The translations under genes and the position numbers were made by a program. DNA of 64,000 bases. It comes from Streptomyces sp. NBC_01224. GTDB taxonomy: Bacteria > Actinomycetota > Actinomycetes > Streptomycetales > Streptomycetaceae. Where the stretch lies: contig NZ_CP108529.1 in NCBI RefSeq assembly GCF_036002945.1, positions 2,852,001 to 2,916,000 of the forward strand, in the 5' to 3' direction. Shown here one piece after another: positions 16,058 to 24,345 of this stretch (its first letter is position 1; the number at the start of each line of letters is the position of its first letter). The notes under the pieces were generated by a model that worked only from the letters and a program-made list of their open reading frames with translations, had not been told where the DNA came from and searched no databases.

Positions 16058-17668
16058 TCACCGCGGCCGTCGCTTCTCCTCGGTACGGGCTCCGCTGCCC
16101 GCTCCGTCGGCCGGTACGGAGCCCGTGCCCCGGAGCAGGGCGACGGAGAGAACGGCGGCACCGGCCATCGCGACTGCGGCACCGGCCGCGGCCATGTTCA
16201 TGCTGTGGGTGAAAGCCCGGAAAGCGGCAAGGAGCACCGTTTCCCGCAGCTGGTACGGAAGCTGCCGGGCCACCGAGACCGCGCCCGACAGGGTCTCCCG
16301 CGCGGCGTCCGGTACGGCGGGCACCGGGCTGCTCATGCCCCGGCCGTACACGGCGGCGCCGACCGAACCGAGCAGCGCCATCCCCAGGGCACCGCCGAGC
16401 TCCTGACCCGATTCGAGGACGGCGGCAGCGGAGCCCGCACGCTCGGGCGGTGCGGCACCGAGGGCGAGTTCATTGGCGAGCGTCATCGCGGAGACCAGCC
16501 CGCCCGCGTAGACGGCGGACCCGGCGAGTGTCATCCACAGCGGCGATTCCGTCCCGATCCGGGTGAGCGAGAGGAAGCCCGCGGCGGAGACGAGGAACCC
16601 GCCGCCCATCACGTATCCGCGGTCGAACCGCCGGGCGAGCGCACCGCCCGCCGGGGCGGCGACCATGACGCCGAGGGAGGGCACAAGGCTCCACATCGCC
16701 GCCTCGAAGGGGCTCTTGTCGAGGACGGACTGCACGTACTGGGAGAAGAACGCCGCGAATCCGACCGTTGCCGCCATGGCCAGCAGGTTGACGAGGACCG
16801 ATCCTCCGAAGGCGCGGCGGCGCAGGAGTGCGAGGTCGACCATCGGGTGGACGAGGCGGGCCTGTCGGCGGAGGAAGACGAAGCCCAGGGCGAGTCCTGC
16901 GGTGATGCCGAGAGTCGGCAGGGGCTGGTATCCGTGCTTGGCGAGCTCCTTGATGCCGTGGATCAGTGGCAGCAGCGCGGCGAGCGAGAGCACCGCGCTC
17001 AGGATGTCGAACCGCCCCTCGGCGGGGGTCCTGGACTCCGGCAGCAGCAAAGGTGCGAGGACGAGCAGCAGGGCCATCGCCGGCAGGTTGACGAGAAAGA
17101 CGGCGCCCCACCAGAAGTGTTCGAGGAGGGCGCCGCTGACGACCGGACCGACGGAGATGCCGGTGGCCATCACGGTCGTCCACAGGGCAACCGCCCTGGA
17201 GCGCTGCCGCGGGTCGTGGAAGAGGTTGCGGACGAGGGCGAGGGTGGACGGCATCAGGCAGGCGCCGCCCACGCCGAGGAGTGCCCGGGCGGCGATCAGT
17301 GCCCCTGGGGACTGGGCGTAGGCGGCGGCGACCGAGGCCGCGGCGAAGAGGACCGTGCCGGTGATCAGTACGGTCCGGCGGCCGATGCGGTCGCCGAGCG
17401 CGCCCATGGTGATGAGCAGTCCGGCGAGGACGAAGCCGTACATGTCGAGGATCCACAGCTGCTGGGTGGAGCCCGGTTCGAGATCCGCGCCGATGGCCGG
17501 CAGGGCGTAGAAGAGGATGGAGACGTCCATCGAGACGAAGAGCAGCGGCAGCATGAGCACGCCGAGCGCGGTCCATTCGCGGCGTCCGGCGCGTGGGGCG
17601 GCGGGCTCGGGCGCGCCGGTGCCACAGGCGGATACGGGCGGTGCCGGGATGTGCGGTCCTGAGGTCAT
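16058..17668 (-). CDS. MFS multidrug exporter, DHA2 (EmrB/QacA-like), about 14 membrane helices
   Basis: A 536-residue proton-driven exporter. Hydrophobic segments alternate along the whole length, matching the 14-helix DHA2 group. Motif A appears as GALGDRIGRR (about residues 85-94), helix 1 contains LFVSMDVSILFYALPAIG (the charged motif D1 of drug exporters), and a motif-C-like GPVVSGALLEH region follows. The ATG at 17668 (MTSGPHIPAP) is preferred to one 12 codons earlier because it leaves room for the divergent promoter. It is divergently transcribed from a GntR-TetR regulator, and a palindrome lies between them, the usual layout of a drug-responsive pump and its repressor. Confidence 0.9.
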   Translation of the reverse strand: MTSGPHIPAPPVSACGTGAPEPAAPRAGRREWTALGVLMLPLLFVSMDVSILFYALPAIGADLEPGSTQQLWILDMYGFVLAGLLITMGALGDRIGRRTVLITGTVLFAAASVAAAYAQSPGALIAARALLGVGGACLMPSTLALVRNLFHDPRQRSRAVALWTTVMATGISVGPVVSGALLEHFWWGAVFLVNLPAMALLLVLAPLLLPESRTPAEGRFDILSAVLSLAALLPLIHGIKELAKHGYQPLPTLGITAGLALGFVFLRRQARLVHPMVDLALLRRRAFGGSVLVNLLAMAATVGFAAFFSQYVQSVLDKSPFEAAMWSLVPSLGVMVAAPAGGALARRFDRGYVMGGGFLVSAAGFLSLTRIGTESPLWMTLAGSAVYAGGLVSAMTLANELALGAAPPERAGSAAAVLESGQELGGALGMALLGSVGAAVYGRGMSSPVPAVPDAARETLSGAVSVARQLPYQLRETVLLAAFRAFTHSMNMAAAGAAVAMAGAAVLSVALLRGTGSVPADGAGSGARTEEKRRPR

Positions 17669-17783
17669 GCCGGGAGCACAGCAGCCGCGGCGCGTACACC
17701 GCAAACACCGCCGTAGTGCACCTCACGGCAGCCTCGTACGGCCCGCCATATTCCGTGAGTTGACGGGGCGTACGCCGTTTCCG

Positions 17784-17802
17784 GTGCACTAGTACAGTGC
17801 AC
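17784..17802. promoter_or_regulatory. Palindromic operator GTGCACT-N5-AGTGCAC
   Basis: Perfect 7-bp inverted repeat with a 5-base spacer, ending two bases before the GTG start of the fusion regulator. A further half-site AGTGCAC lies at 17715-17721, nearer the MFS gene. The position fits autoregulation plus control of the divergent exporter by the adjacent regulator. Confidence 0.65.
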
Positions 17803-17804
17803 CC

Positions 17805-18719
17805 GTGCAGACCGAACCGCCCTACCTCGGCATCGCCGGTGAAATCCGTCGCCGGATCGTCTCCGGTGAACTCGCCCCGGGCGACCGGGTGCCCTCCACC
17901 CGTGCGATCGTCCAGGAGTGGGGTGTCGCCATGGCGACCGCCACCAAGGCGCTGTCGGTGCTGCGCGGCGAAGGTCTCGTACGGGCGGTGCCGGGTGTCG
18001 GCACGGTCGTCGTCGAGCGTCGCGCTCCGGGGCTCGCCGGACCGGGGAGCGGCCCCGCCCTGAGCCGTGAGCGCATTGTGCGTACCGCCATCGAACTGGC
18101 CGACGCCGAGGGGCTGCCCGCGGTGTCCATGCGCCGGGTGGCGACCACGCTGTCCACCTCCACCATGGCGCTGTACCGCCATGTGCCGGGCAAGGCCGAG
18201 CTGGTGCGGCTGATGTCGGACGAGGTCTTCGGTGAACGCCGGCTGGGCGCCGCGCCCCACGACTGGCGGTCCGGACTCGAACTCGCCGCCCGGTGGCTCC
18301 GGTCGGTGTACGGGCGCCATCCGTGGATGGCGCAGGCCGTGGCTTCCTTCACCCGGCCGACAGCCTCCCCGCACGCCATGCGGTACACGGAGTGGGTACT
18401 GCACGCCCTGGCCGGCACCGGGCTGCCGCCGTACACGAAGCTGCACATCCATCTCACCCTTTTCGCCCACGTCCAGGGACTTGCCATGGCCGGCGACATG
18501 GAGACACAGGCGCGTCAGGACACCGGGTTGTCCGCCGCCGAGTGGATGGTAAGAAATGAGCCACAGTTCGATGCCATCTCGGCCAGTGGCGACTACCCGT
18601 TCCTCAACTCGCTGTTCGAACACGATGAGTTCGAGCTCGATCTCGACGAACTCTTCGAATTCGGCCTGCAGAGGACGCTGGATGGCGTCGCGATGATGAT
18701 CGGTGAAACGTCCGCTTAA
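17805..18719 (+). CDS. GntR-TetR fusion transcriptional regulator
   Basis: A 304-residue protein with two DNA-binding heads in a row. Residues 5-70 are a GntR winged helix (LGIAGEIRRRIVSGELAPGD, then the recognition segment and VPGVGTVVVE wing). Residues 85-140 are a TetR helix-turn-helix (RERIVRTAIELADAEGL... STMALYRHVPGKAEL). The remainder is a TetR C-terminal ligand-binding domain of the TetR_C type. This two-headed architecture recurs in Streptomyces beside exporters. It starts with GTG almost touching the operator, so its transcript may be leaderless. Expected to repress itself and the divergent MFS exporter until a ligand binds. Confidence 0.88.
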   Translation: MQTEPPYLGIAGEIRRRIVSGELAPGDRVPSTRAIVQEWGVAMATATKALSVLRGEGLVRAVPGVGTVVVERRAPGLAGPGSGPALSRERIVRTAIELADAEGLPAVSMRRVATTLSTSTMALYRHVPGKAELVRLMSDEVFGERRLGAAPHDWRSGLELAARWLRSVYGRHPWMAQAVASFTRPTASPHAMRYTEWVLHALAGTGLPPYTKLHIHLTLFAHVQGLAMAGDMETQARQDTGLSAAEWMVRNEPQFDAISASGDYPFLNSLFEHDEFELDLDELFEFGLQRTLDGVAMMIGETSA

Positions 18720-18768
18720 CGAACATGACCTTTACGGCAACGGACGACTTCCGGCCAACTTGTTGACG

Positions 18769-18785
18769 CGGTCCTGACAGGACCG
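18769..18785. promoter_or_regulatory. Inverted repeat CGGTCCT-GAC-AGGACCG upstream of the metalloprotease
   Basis: Perfect 7-bp arms and a 3-base spacer, preceded directly by a TTGACG (-35-like) hexamer at 18763-18768 and 97 bases before the GTG start. Its place within the promoter suggests a regulator site rather than a terminator, though it could also end the preceding regulator gene. Confidence 0.5.
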
Positions 18786-18881
18786 TCTTCCGGCTGACAC
18801 TCTTCACCCCGTTCCGCGCACTTCTCGTACTTCCCGTCGGCTCACCCCGCCGCCGGTACCCCCCTCGCAGAAGGAGTCCGC

Positions 18882-20912
18882 GTGAGATCCACGCCCAGCC
18901 GTCGTGCCACCGCGACCGGCGCTCTGATAGCCGCAGCAGCCCTCCTCGCCGTCGGAGTCCAGACCGGTACGGCCACGGCCACTCCCGGCAGCGCCACAGC
19001 GGCAGCGGCGACCGCCGGCGCCAACCACGGCGCACTGGCCAAGCAGCTCACCCCGTCCCAGCGCGCCGAGCTCATCCGCAAGGCCGACGCGAGCAAGGCA
19101 GCCACGGCCAAGGAGCTCGGTCTCGGCTCTCAGGAGAAGCTCGTCGTCCGGGATGTCATCCAGGACAACGACGGCACCACACACACCCGTTACGAGCGCA
19201 CCTTCGCCGGGCTTCCGGTGCTCGGCGGCGACCTGGTCGTCCAGGAGACCAAGGCCGGGGCGACCAAGAGCGTCACCAAGGCGTCCAAGGTCAGCAGCGG
19301 TCAGCTGAAGGCCGTGGACATGACGGCCGATGTCGCGCCCGCCGTCGCCGAGAAGCAGGCGCTCGGGCTCGCCAAGGCCGACGGCTCCAAGAAGACCGAG
19401 GCCGACCGGGCACCCCGCAAGGTGGTCTGGATGACGCAGGGCAAGCCGCAACTCGCCTACGAGACCGTCGTCGGCGGACTCCAGGAGGACGGCACCCCGA
19501 ACGAGCTGCACGTCATCACGGACGCGGCCACCGGCGCGAAGCTGTACGAGTGGCAGGGCATCGAGAAGGGCACCGGGAACACCGAGTACAGCGGCCAGGT
19601 CACCCTCGGCACCGCACCGTCGTACACACTGACCGACACGGGCCGCGGCAACCACAAGACGTACAACCTGAACCACGGCTCCTCCGGCACCGGGACGCTG
19701 TTCACCAACTCCACGGACGTGTGGGGCAACGGCAACCCGTCGAACGCCGAGACGGCCGCCGCGGACGCCCACTACGGCGCGGCCGAGACCTGGGACTACT
19801 ACAAGAACGTGCACGGCCGCACCGGTATCCGGGGTGACGGTGTCGGCGCGTACTCCCGCGTCCACTACGGCAACAACTACGTCAACGCCTTCTGGCAGGA
19901 CAGCTGCTTCTGCATGACGTACGGCGACGGCTCGGGCAACGCCGCCCCGCTGACCTCGCTCGACGTGGCCGCGCACGAGATGTCGCACGGTGTCACCGCC
20001 GCCACCGCCAAGCTGGTCTACAGCGGCGAGTCCGGTGGCCTCAACGAGGCGACCAGCGACATCATGGCCACCGCGGTCGAGTTCTACGCCAACAACGCCA
20101 CCGACAAGGGCGACTATCTCATCGGCGAGAAGATCGACATCAACGGCGACGGCACCCCGCTGCGCTACATGGACAAGCCGAGCAAGGACGGCGCGTCCAA
20201 GGACGCGTGGTACTCGGGCATCGGCAACGTCGACGTCCACTACTCCTCGGGCCCGGCGAACCACTTCTTCTACCTGCTCTCCGAGGGCAGCGGCGCCAAG
20301 GTCATCAACGGCGTCTCCTACGACTCGCCGACCTCCGACGGCCTGCCGGTGACCGGCATCGGCCGCGCCAAGGCCGAGCAGATCTGGTTCAAGGCGCTCT
20401 CCACCAAGTTCACCTCCACCACCGACTACGCGGCGGCCCGCACCGGTACCCTCGCCGTGGCCGGTGAGCTGTACGGCACGACCAGCGCCGAGTACAAGTC
20501 CGTCGCCGACGCCTGGGCCGGCATCAACGTCGGCCAGCGCCCCGGTGGCGGCACCGACCCCGGCGGCACGGTCTTCGAGAACACCACCCCCGTCGCCATC
20601 CCGGACGGCGGCGCGGCCGTCACCAGCTCGGTCAACGTCACCGGTGTCACGGGCAACGCGCCCAGCACCCTCAAGGTCGGCGTGGACATCACCCACACCT
20701 GGCGCGGTGACCTGGTCATCGATCTCGTCGCCCCGAACGGTACGACCTACCGGCTGAAGAACTCCTCGCTCTCCGACTCGGCGGACAACGTCCAGACGAC
20801 CTACACGGTCAACGCTTCGTCCGTGGCGGCCAACGGCACCTGGAAGCTGAAGGTCCAGGACGTCTACTCGGGCGACACCGGCAAGATCAACAGCTTCAAG
20901 CTGACGTTCTGA
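18882..20912 (+). CDS. Secreted M4-family neutral zinc metalloprotease with C-terminal P domain
   Basis: A 676-residue preproenzyme. A Sec signal peptide (about 1-35, with an Ala-rich core) is followed by an FTP/PepSY-type propeptide (about 75-200, including RTFAGLPVLGGDLVVQE). The thermolysin-like catalytic domain has zinc ligands in HEMSH (about 366-370) and the downstream Glu in GGLNEATSD. A C-terminal proprotein-convertase P domain (about 565-676) begins near TTPVAIPDGGAAVTSSV and ends in KINSFKLTF. It digests protein outside the cell. GTG start with a clean AAGGAG site five bases upstream. I recall a similar gene near glgP in S. coelicolor. Confidence 0.93.
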   Translation: MRSTPSRRATATGALIAAAALLAVGVQTGTATATPGSATAAAATAGANHGALAKQLTPSQRAELIRKADASKAATAKELGLGSQEKLVVRDVIQDNDGTTHTRYERTFAGLPVLGGDLVVQETKAGATKSVTKASKVSSGQLKAVDMTADVAPAVAEKQALGLAKADGSKKTEADRAPRKVVWMTQGKPQLAYETVVGGLQEDGTPNELHVITDAATGAKLYEWQGIEKGTGNTEYSGQVTLGTAPSYTLTDTGRGNHKTYNLNHGSSGTGTLFTNSTDVWGNGNPSNAETAAADAHYGAAETWDYYKNVHGRTGIRGDGVGAYSRVHYGNNYVNAFWQDSCFCMTYGDGSGNAAPLTSLDVAAHEMSHGVTAATAKLVYSGESGGLNEATSDIMATAVEFYANNATDKGDYLIGEKIDINGDGTPLRYMDKPSKDGASKDAWYSGIGNVDVHYSSGPANHFFYLLSEGSGAKVINGVSYDSPTSDGLPVTGIGRAKAEQIWFKALSTKFTSTTDYAAARTGTLAVAGELYGTTSAEYKSVADAWAGINVGQRPGGGTDPGGTVFENTTPVAIPDGGAAVTSSVNVTGVTGNAPSTLKVGVDITHTWRGDLVIDLVAPNGTTYRLKNSSLSDSADNVQTTYTVNASSVAANGTWKLKVQDVYSGDTGKINSFKLTF

Positions 20913-20959
20913 ACCCGTCGGCCTGCTGAACCCGGAGCCAGGTCCGGCTCCTGAACGAG

Positions 20960-20994
20960 CCGCCCGGGAGGAGCTCTCGCTTCCTCCCGGGCGG
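20960..20994. terminator. 13-bp stem-loop between convergent protease and glgP genes
   Basis: Arms 20960-20972 and 20982-20994 pair perfectly; the loop is nine bases and TTT follows on the + strand. It can serve both convergent genes. Confidence 0.85.
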
Positions 20995-21036
20995 TTTCAC
21001 GTCCGCGGCGGCTGCCGGGGCCGGGCGGACGGTACG

Positions 21037-23649
21037 TCAGCGCATCAGCAGGCCCGCTCCGTCACCCATCGAATCCGTGGGCATCGCCACCAGGCCGAGT
21101 TCCGCGCTGGTCGCCAGCAGCGGATGGGCGGGAAGCACCCGCACCGTGTAGCCGTACGGCCCGGTGCGATCGAGGGCCAGCGGACCGTCGTACAGCCAGC
21201 GGCCCTCCAGGTCCTGGCCCCCGGCGGGCTTCAGCGGGAAGACCTGGGCGTCCGAGATCCCGTCGGCGGCGTCCACCCGGCCGGCCACCGCCTGCACCTC
21301 CACATCGGCCGGCTCCAGCACTCCGAGGGCGATCCGCACCCGCAGCACCAGCGTCGACCCCAGCTCGGCCGAGCCGCCCGCCGTATCAGGCGCCACGGCC
21401 TCCACATGGTCGACGGCGACGCGCGGCCAGGCGGCGCGGACCCTGGCCTTCCAGTCGGCGAGCTGCCGGGCCGTGCCGGGATCCAGCGCACGCTGGGCGA
21501 TCGCGGCGGGCACGTACAGCCGCTCCACATACTCGGACACCATGCGATCTGCCAGAACCTTGGGCCCGAGGGTGCCCAGCGTGCGGCGGACCATCTCGAT
21601 CCAGCGCTCGGGGAGCCCTTCGCCGCCCCGGTCGTAGAAGCGCGGCGCGACCCGGTCCTCGATCAGCTCGTAGAGGGCGCCCGCCTCCAGATCGTCACGG
21701 CGGTCCTCGTCCAGGGCCAGACCGTCGGCCGTCGGGATCGCCCAGCCGAAGTCCGGCTCGAACCACTCGTCCCACCAGCCGTCGAGGACCGAGAGATTGA
21801 GGCAGCCGTTGAGCGCGGCCTTCATGCCGCTCGTACCACAGGCCTCCAGCGGGCGCAGCGGGTTGTTGAGCCAGACGTCGCAGCCCGGGTAGAGCTTCTG
21901 CGCCATGGCCATCCCGTAGTCCGGCAGGAAGACGATGCGATGGCGCACCCGGGGATCGTCGGAGAACCGCACCAGCTCCCGCACCAGCCGCTTTCCGCTG
22001 TCGTCGGCGGGGTGGGCCTTGCCGGCAACGACGATCTGGATAGGGCGGGCCGGGTGGAGCAGCAGTTCCCTCAGCCGGTCGCGGTCGCGCAGCATCAGCG
22101 TCAGCCGCTTGTACGAGGGCACTCGCCGGGCGAAGCCGATCGTCAGCACGTCCGGGTCCAGCACGCTGTCGATCCAGCCGAGTTCGGCCGCTTCCGCGCC
22201 CCGGGTGCGCCATGAGGCGTAGAGCCGCTCGCGCACCTCGGTGACCAGCTGTCCGCGCAAGGACCGTCGCAGGTCCCAGAGTTCCCGGTCCGGGACGTCG
22301 GCGGCGGAGTCCCAGCGTCCGGGAGTACCGCCGTATCCCTTGCGCAGCCGGAGGATCTCGGGCGCGACCCAGGTGGGTGCGTGGACCCCGTTGGTCACCG
22401 AGGTGATCGGCACCTCCGCGGCGTCGAAGCCCGGCCACAGCCCGGCGAACATCTCGCGGCTGACCGACCCGTGGAGGGTGGAGACCCCGTTGGCCCGCTG
22501 GGCGAGCCGCAACCCCATCACCGCCATGTTGAAGAGCTCGGGCTCACCGCCGGGGTGGGTCTCCATGCCCAGTTGCAGGATGCGTTCGACGCCCACTCCC
22601 GGGAGTTCGCCGTCGTCCCCGAAGTGCCGGGCGACGAGTTCGCGGTCGAACCGGTCGATCCCGGCGGGCACGGGCGTGTGGGTGGTGAAGACCGTGCCGG
22701 CCCGCACGGACTCCACCGCGGAGTCGAAGTCCAGCCCGGTGCCGGAGAGTTCACGGATCCGTTCGAGTCCGAGGAAGCCGGCGTGCCCCTCGTTGGTGTG
22801 GAACACCTCGGGCGCCGGATGCCCCGTGAGGCGGCAGTACGTCCGCACGGCCCGTACGCCGCCGATGCCGAGGAGCATCTCCTGCAGCAGTCGGTGCTCG
22901 CTGCCGCCGCCGTACAGCCGGTCGGTCACCTCGCGTTCGCCCGGCGCGTTCTCCTCCACGTCGGAGTCGAGCATCAGCAGCGGTACGCGTCCCACCTGGG
23001 CCTGCCAGATGTGGGCGTGCAGAGAACGGCCACCGGGAAGAGCGAGGACCACCCGGCACGGGGTTCCGTCGGCTTCGCGGATCAGGGTGAGCGGCAGCTC
23101 GTTCGGATCGAGTACGGGATAGTGCTCCTGCTGCCAGCCGTCGCGGGACAGGCTCTGGCGGAAGTAGCCGTGCCGGTAGAGGAGGCCGACCGCGATGAGG
23201 GGAACGCCCAGATCGCTGGAGGCCTTGAGATGGTCGCCGGCGAGGATGCCGAGCCCGCCGGAGTACTGGGGCAGTGCGGCGGTCACGCCGAACTCGGGTG
23301 AGAAGTAGGCAACGGCGGCCGGCAGCTCTGCTCCCTGGGCCAGCTGCTCCTGGTACCACCTGGGACCGTCCAGGTAGTCCCGGAGGTCTGCGGACACCTC
23401 GGCCAGCCGGTGCAGGAACTGCTGGTCCAGTGCCAGCTCGGCGAGTCGCCCGGCGGACACGGCACCGAGGAGCCGCACGGGGTCGCATTCCGCCGTCCGC
23501 CGGATCTCCGGGTCGACGGCCTGGAAGAGCTCACGGGTCTCGGTGTGCCAGGACCAGCGCAGATTGCGGGCGAGGTCACTGAGTGGTTGAAGGGGATCGG
23601 GGAGGACGGGACGCACGGTGAATCGACGAATGGCCTTCACGTATTCCAC
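21037..23649 (-). CDS. glgP: Alpha-glucan (glycogen/maltodextrin) phosphorylase
   Basis: An 870-residue GT35 enzyme that splits terminal alpha-1,4 glucose from glucan with phosphate, giving glucose 1-phosphate; acts in the cytosol. The N-terminal DUF3417 segment (LARNLRWSWHTETRELFQAVD) marks the actinobacterial short-type phosphorylase. The PLP-lysine region is EACGTSGMKAALNGCLNLSVLDGWWDEW, with the lysine in GMKAA. Other conserved blocks are FHTNEGHAGFLGLERI, FTTHTPVPAGIDRF and FARRVPSYKRL. The ATG start is clear. It is divergent from the glgE operon across a gap of about 700 bases, so breakdown and GlgE-type synthesis of glucan can be regulated from one region. Confidence 0.93.
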   Translation of the reverse strand: MEYVKAIRRFTVRPVLPDPLQPLSDLARNLRWSWHTETRELFQAVDPEIRRTAECDPVRLLGAVSAGRLAELALDQQFLHRLAEVSADLRDYLDGPRWYQEQLAQGAELPAAVAYFSPEFGVTAALPQYSGGLGILAGDHLKASSDLGVPLIAVGLLYRHGYFRQSLSRDGWQQEHYPVLDPNELPLTLIREADGTPCRVVLALPGGRSLHAHIWQAQVGRVPLLMLDSDVEENAPGEREVTDRLYGGGSEHRLLQEMLLGIGGVRAVRTYCRLTGHPAPEVFHTNEGHAGFLGLERIRELSGTGLDFDSAVESVRAGTVFTTHTPVPAGIDRFDRELVARHFGDDGELPGVGVERILQLGMETHPGGEPELFNMAVMGLRLAQRANGVSTLHGSVSREMFAGLWPGFDAAEVPITSVTNGVHAPTWVAPEILRLRKGYGGTPGRWDSAADVPDRELWDLRRSLRGQLVTEVRERLYASWRTRGAEAAELGWIDSVLDPDVLTIGFARRVPSYKRLTLMLRDRDRLRELLLHPARPIQIVVAGKAHPADDSGKRLVRELVRFSDDPRVRHRIVFLPDYGMAMAQKLYPGCDVWLNNPLRPLEACGTSGMKAALNGCLNLSVLDGWWDEWFEPDFGWAIPTADGLALDEDRRDDLEAGALYELIEDRVAPRFYDRGGEGLPERWIEMVRRTLGTLGPKVLADRMVSEYVERLYVPAAIAQRALDPGTARQLADWKARVRAAWPRVAVDHVEAVAPDTAGGSAELGSTLVLRVRIALGVLEPADVEVQAVAGRVDAADGISDAQVFPLKPAGGQDLEGRWLYDGPLALDRTGPYGYTVRVLPAHPLLATSAELGLVAMPTDSMGDGAGLLMR

Positions 23650-24215
23650 CTTTGCAGGGGACGTACGAATCCGAGGGGACGCACCACGGTGTGCGCCTCT
23701 TCGTCACCCTCGACGTTACGACCTCGCCCGCGATTGTCAGCGGCGTCGCGGTGTCCGGGACCTCCGCCTTGGATTCGAAGGCCCCGGACGCCGCTCCTTC
23801 TCCCACTGCCAATCGTGGGCGAGGTCGTTAGCGGTGGGCCGTACGCCGCAGCCACGGCGCGCGACCGGCTCACAGCGCGTGCCGCCGGCCGGGGCGCCCG
23901 CCCCGTTTCCGCCCCGTGGCGATCTCCCGCCTCATCCGCCTCCGGGGCCCCGAACGGATAGTCCGGGCACATCCGCCGCATAGGTAATGGCCGATTCCAT
24001 CCCCTCGCTCGGTCTTGTGGCACTTCACACCAAGGGGAAAGCTGCCCAGTGGCGTCCGAAGGGGCGCCGGCGAGCCCCGCACACGCGGGGCGGCGCTCGG
24101 CGCACTCAGGTCGTCACAGATACGCCCGAGTAGTTAACACACCACCGGATTGGCCCCCCGAGAAGCATGGGAAGGCTTCTCCGGTACACAGCCCCAGTGC
24201 ATCCCGGGACCACGC

Positions 24216-24243
24216 GAATGCCGCCCGAATGCAGCACGAATGC
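24216..24243 (+). repeat. Three GAATGC repeats at 11-base spacing
   Basis: GAATGC begins at 24216, 24227 and 24238, each preceded by C. The spacing is one helical turn, so all copies face the same side of the DNA. They lie about 100-130 bases upstream of the glgE start. Confidence 0.55.
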
Positions 24244-24306
24244 GAGGCACCTGCGGGACCGGTGTTCAGCCGGTTTACATCCGCGCAACACATCCGCACC
24301 CCAGCT

Positions 24307-24326
24307 ATTCGAGTGCCATTCGAGTG
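24307..24326 (+). repeat. Two ATTCGAGTG repeats at 11-base spacing
   Basis: ATTCGAGTG occurs at 24307-24315 and 24318-24326, directly before the AGGAG ribosome site of glgE. The core ATTCG is the reverse complement of the CGAAT core of the upstream triplet. Confidence 0.5.
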
Positions 24327-24345
24327 AATGCGGACAGGAGCGGCC

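Larger units (their letters stand above)
23650..24345. other. Long divergent intergenic region between glgP and glgE
   Basis: About 700 bases with no credible gene. Near the glgE side it holds two sets of short repeats with 11-base spacing (24216-24243 and 24307-24326, listed separately). It must contain both promoters. An mRNA leader with structure is possible but none was recognised. Confidence 0.5.

Noticed and set aside
16470..18623. 717-codon leftward frame crossing the MFS and GntR-TetR genes
   Set aside because: It is out of frame with the MFS protein and antisense to the regulator; Arg/Pro/His-rich shadow.
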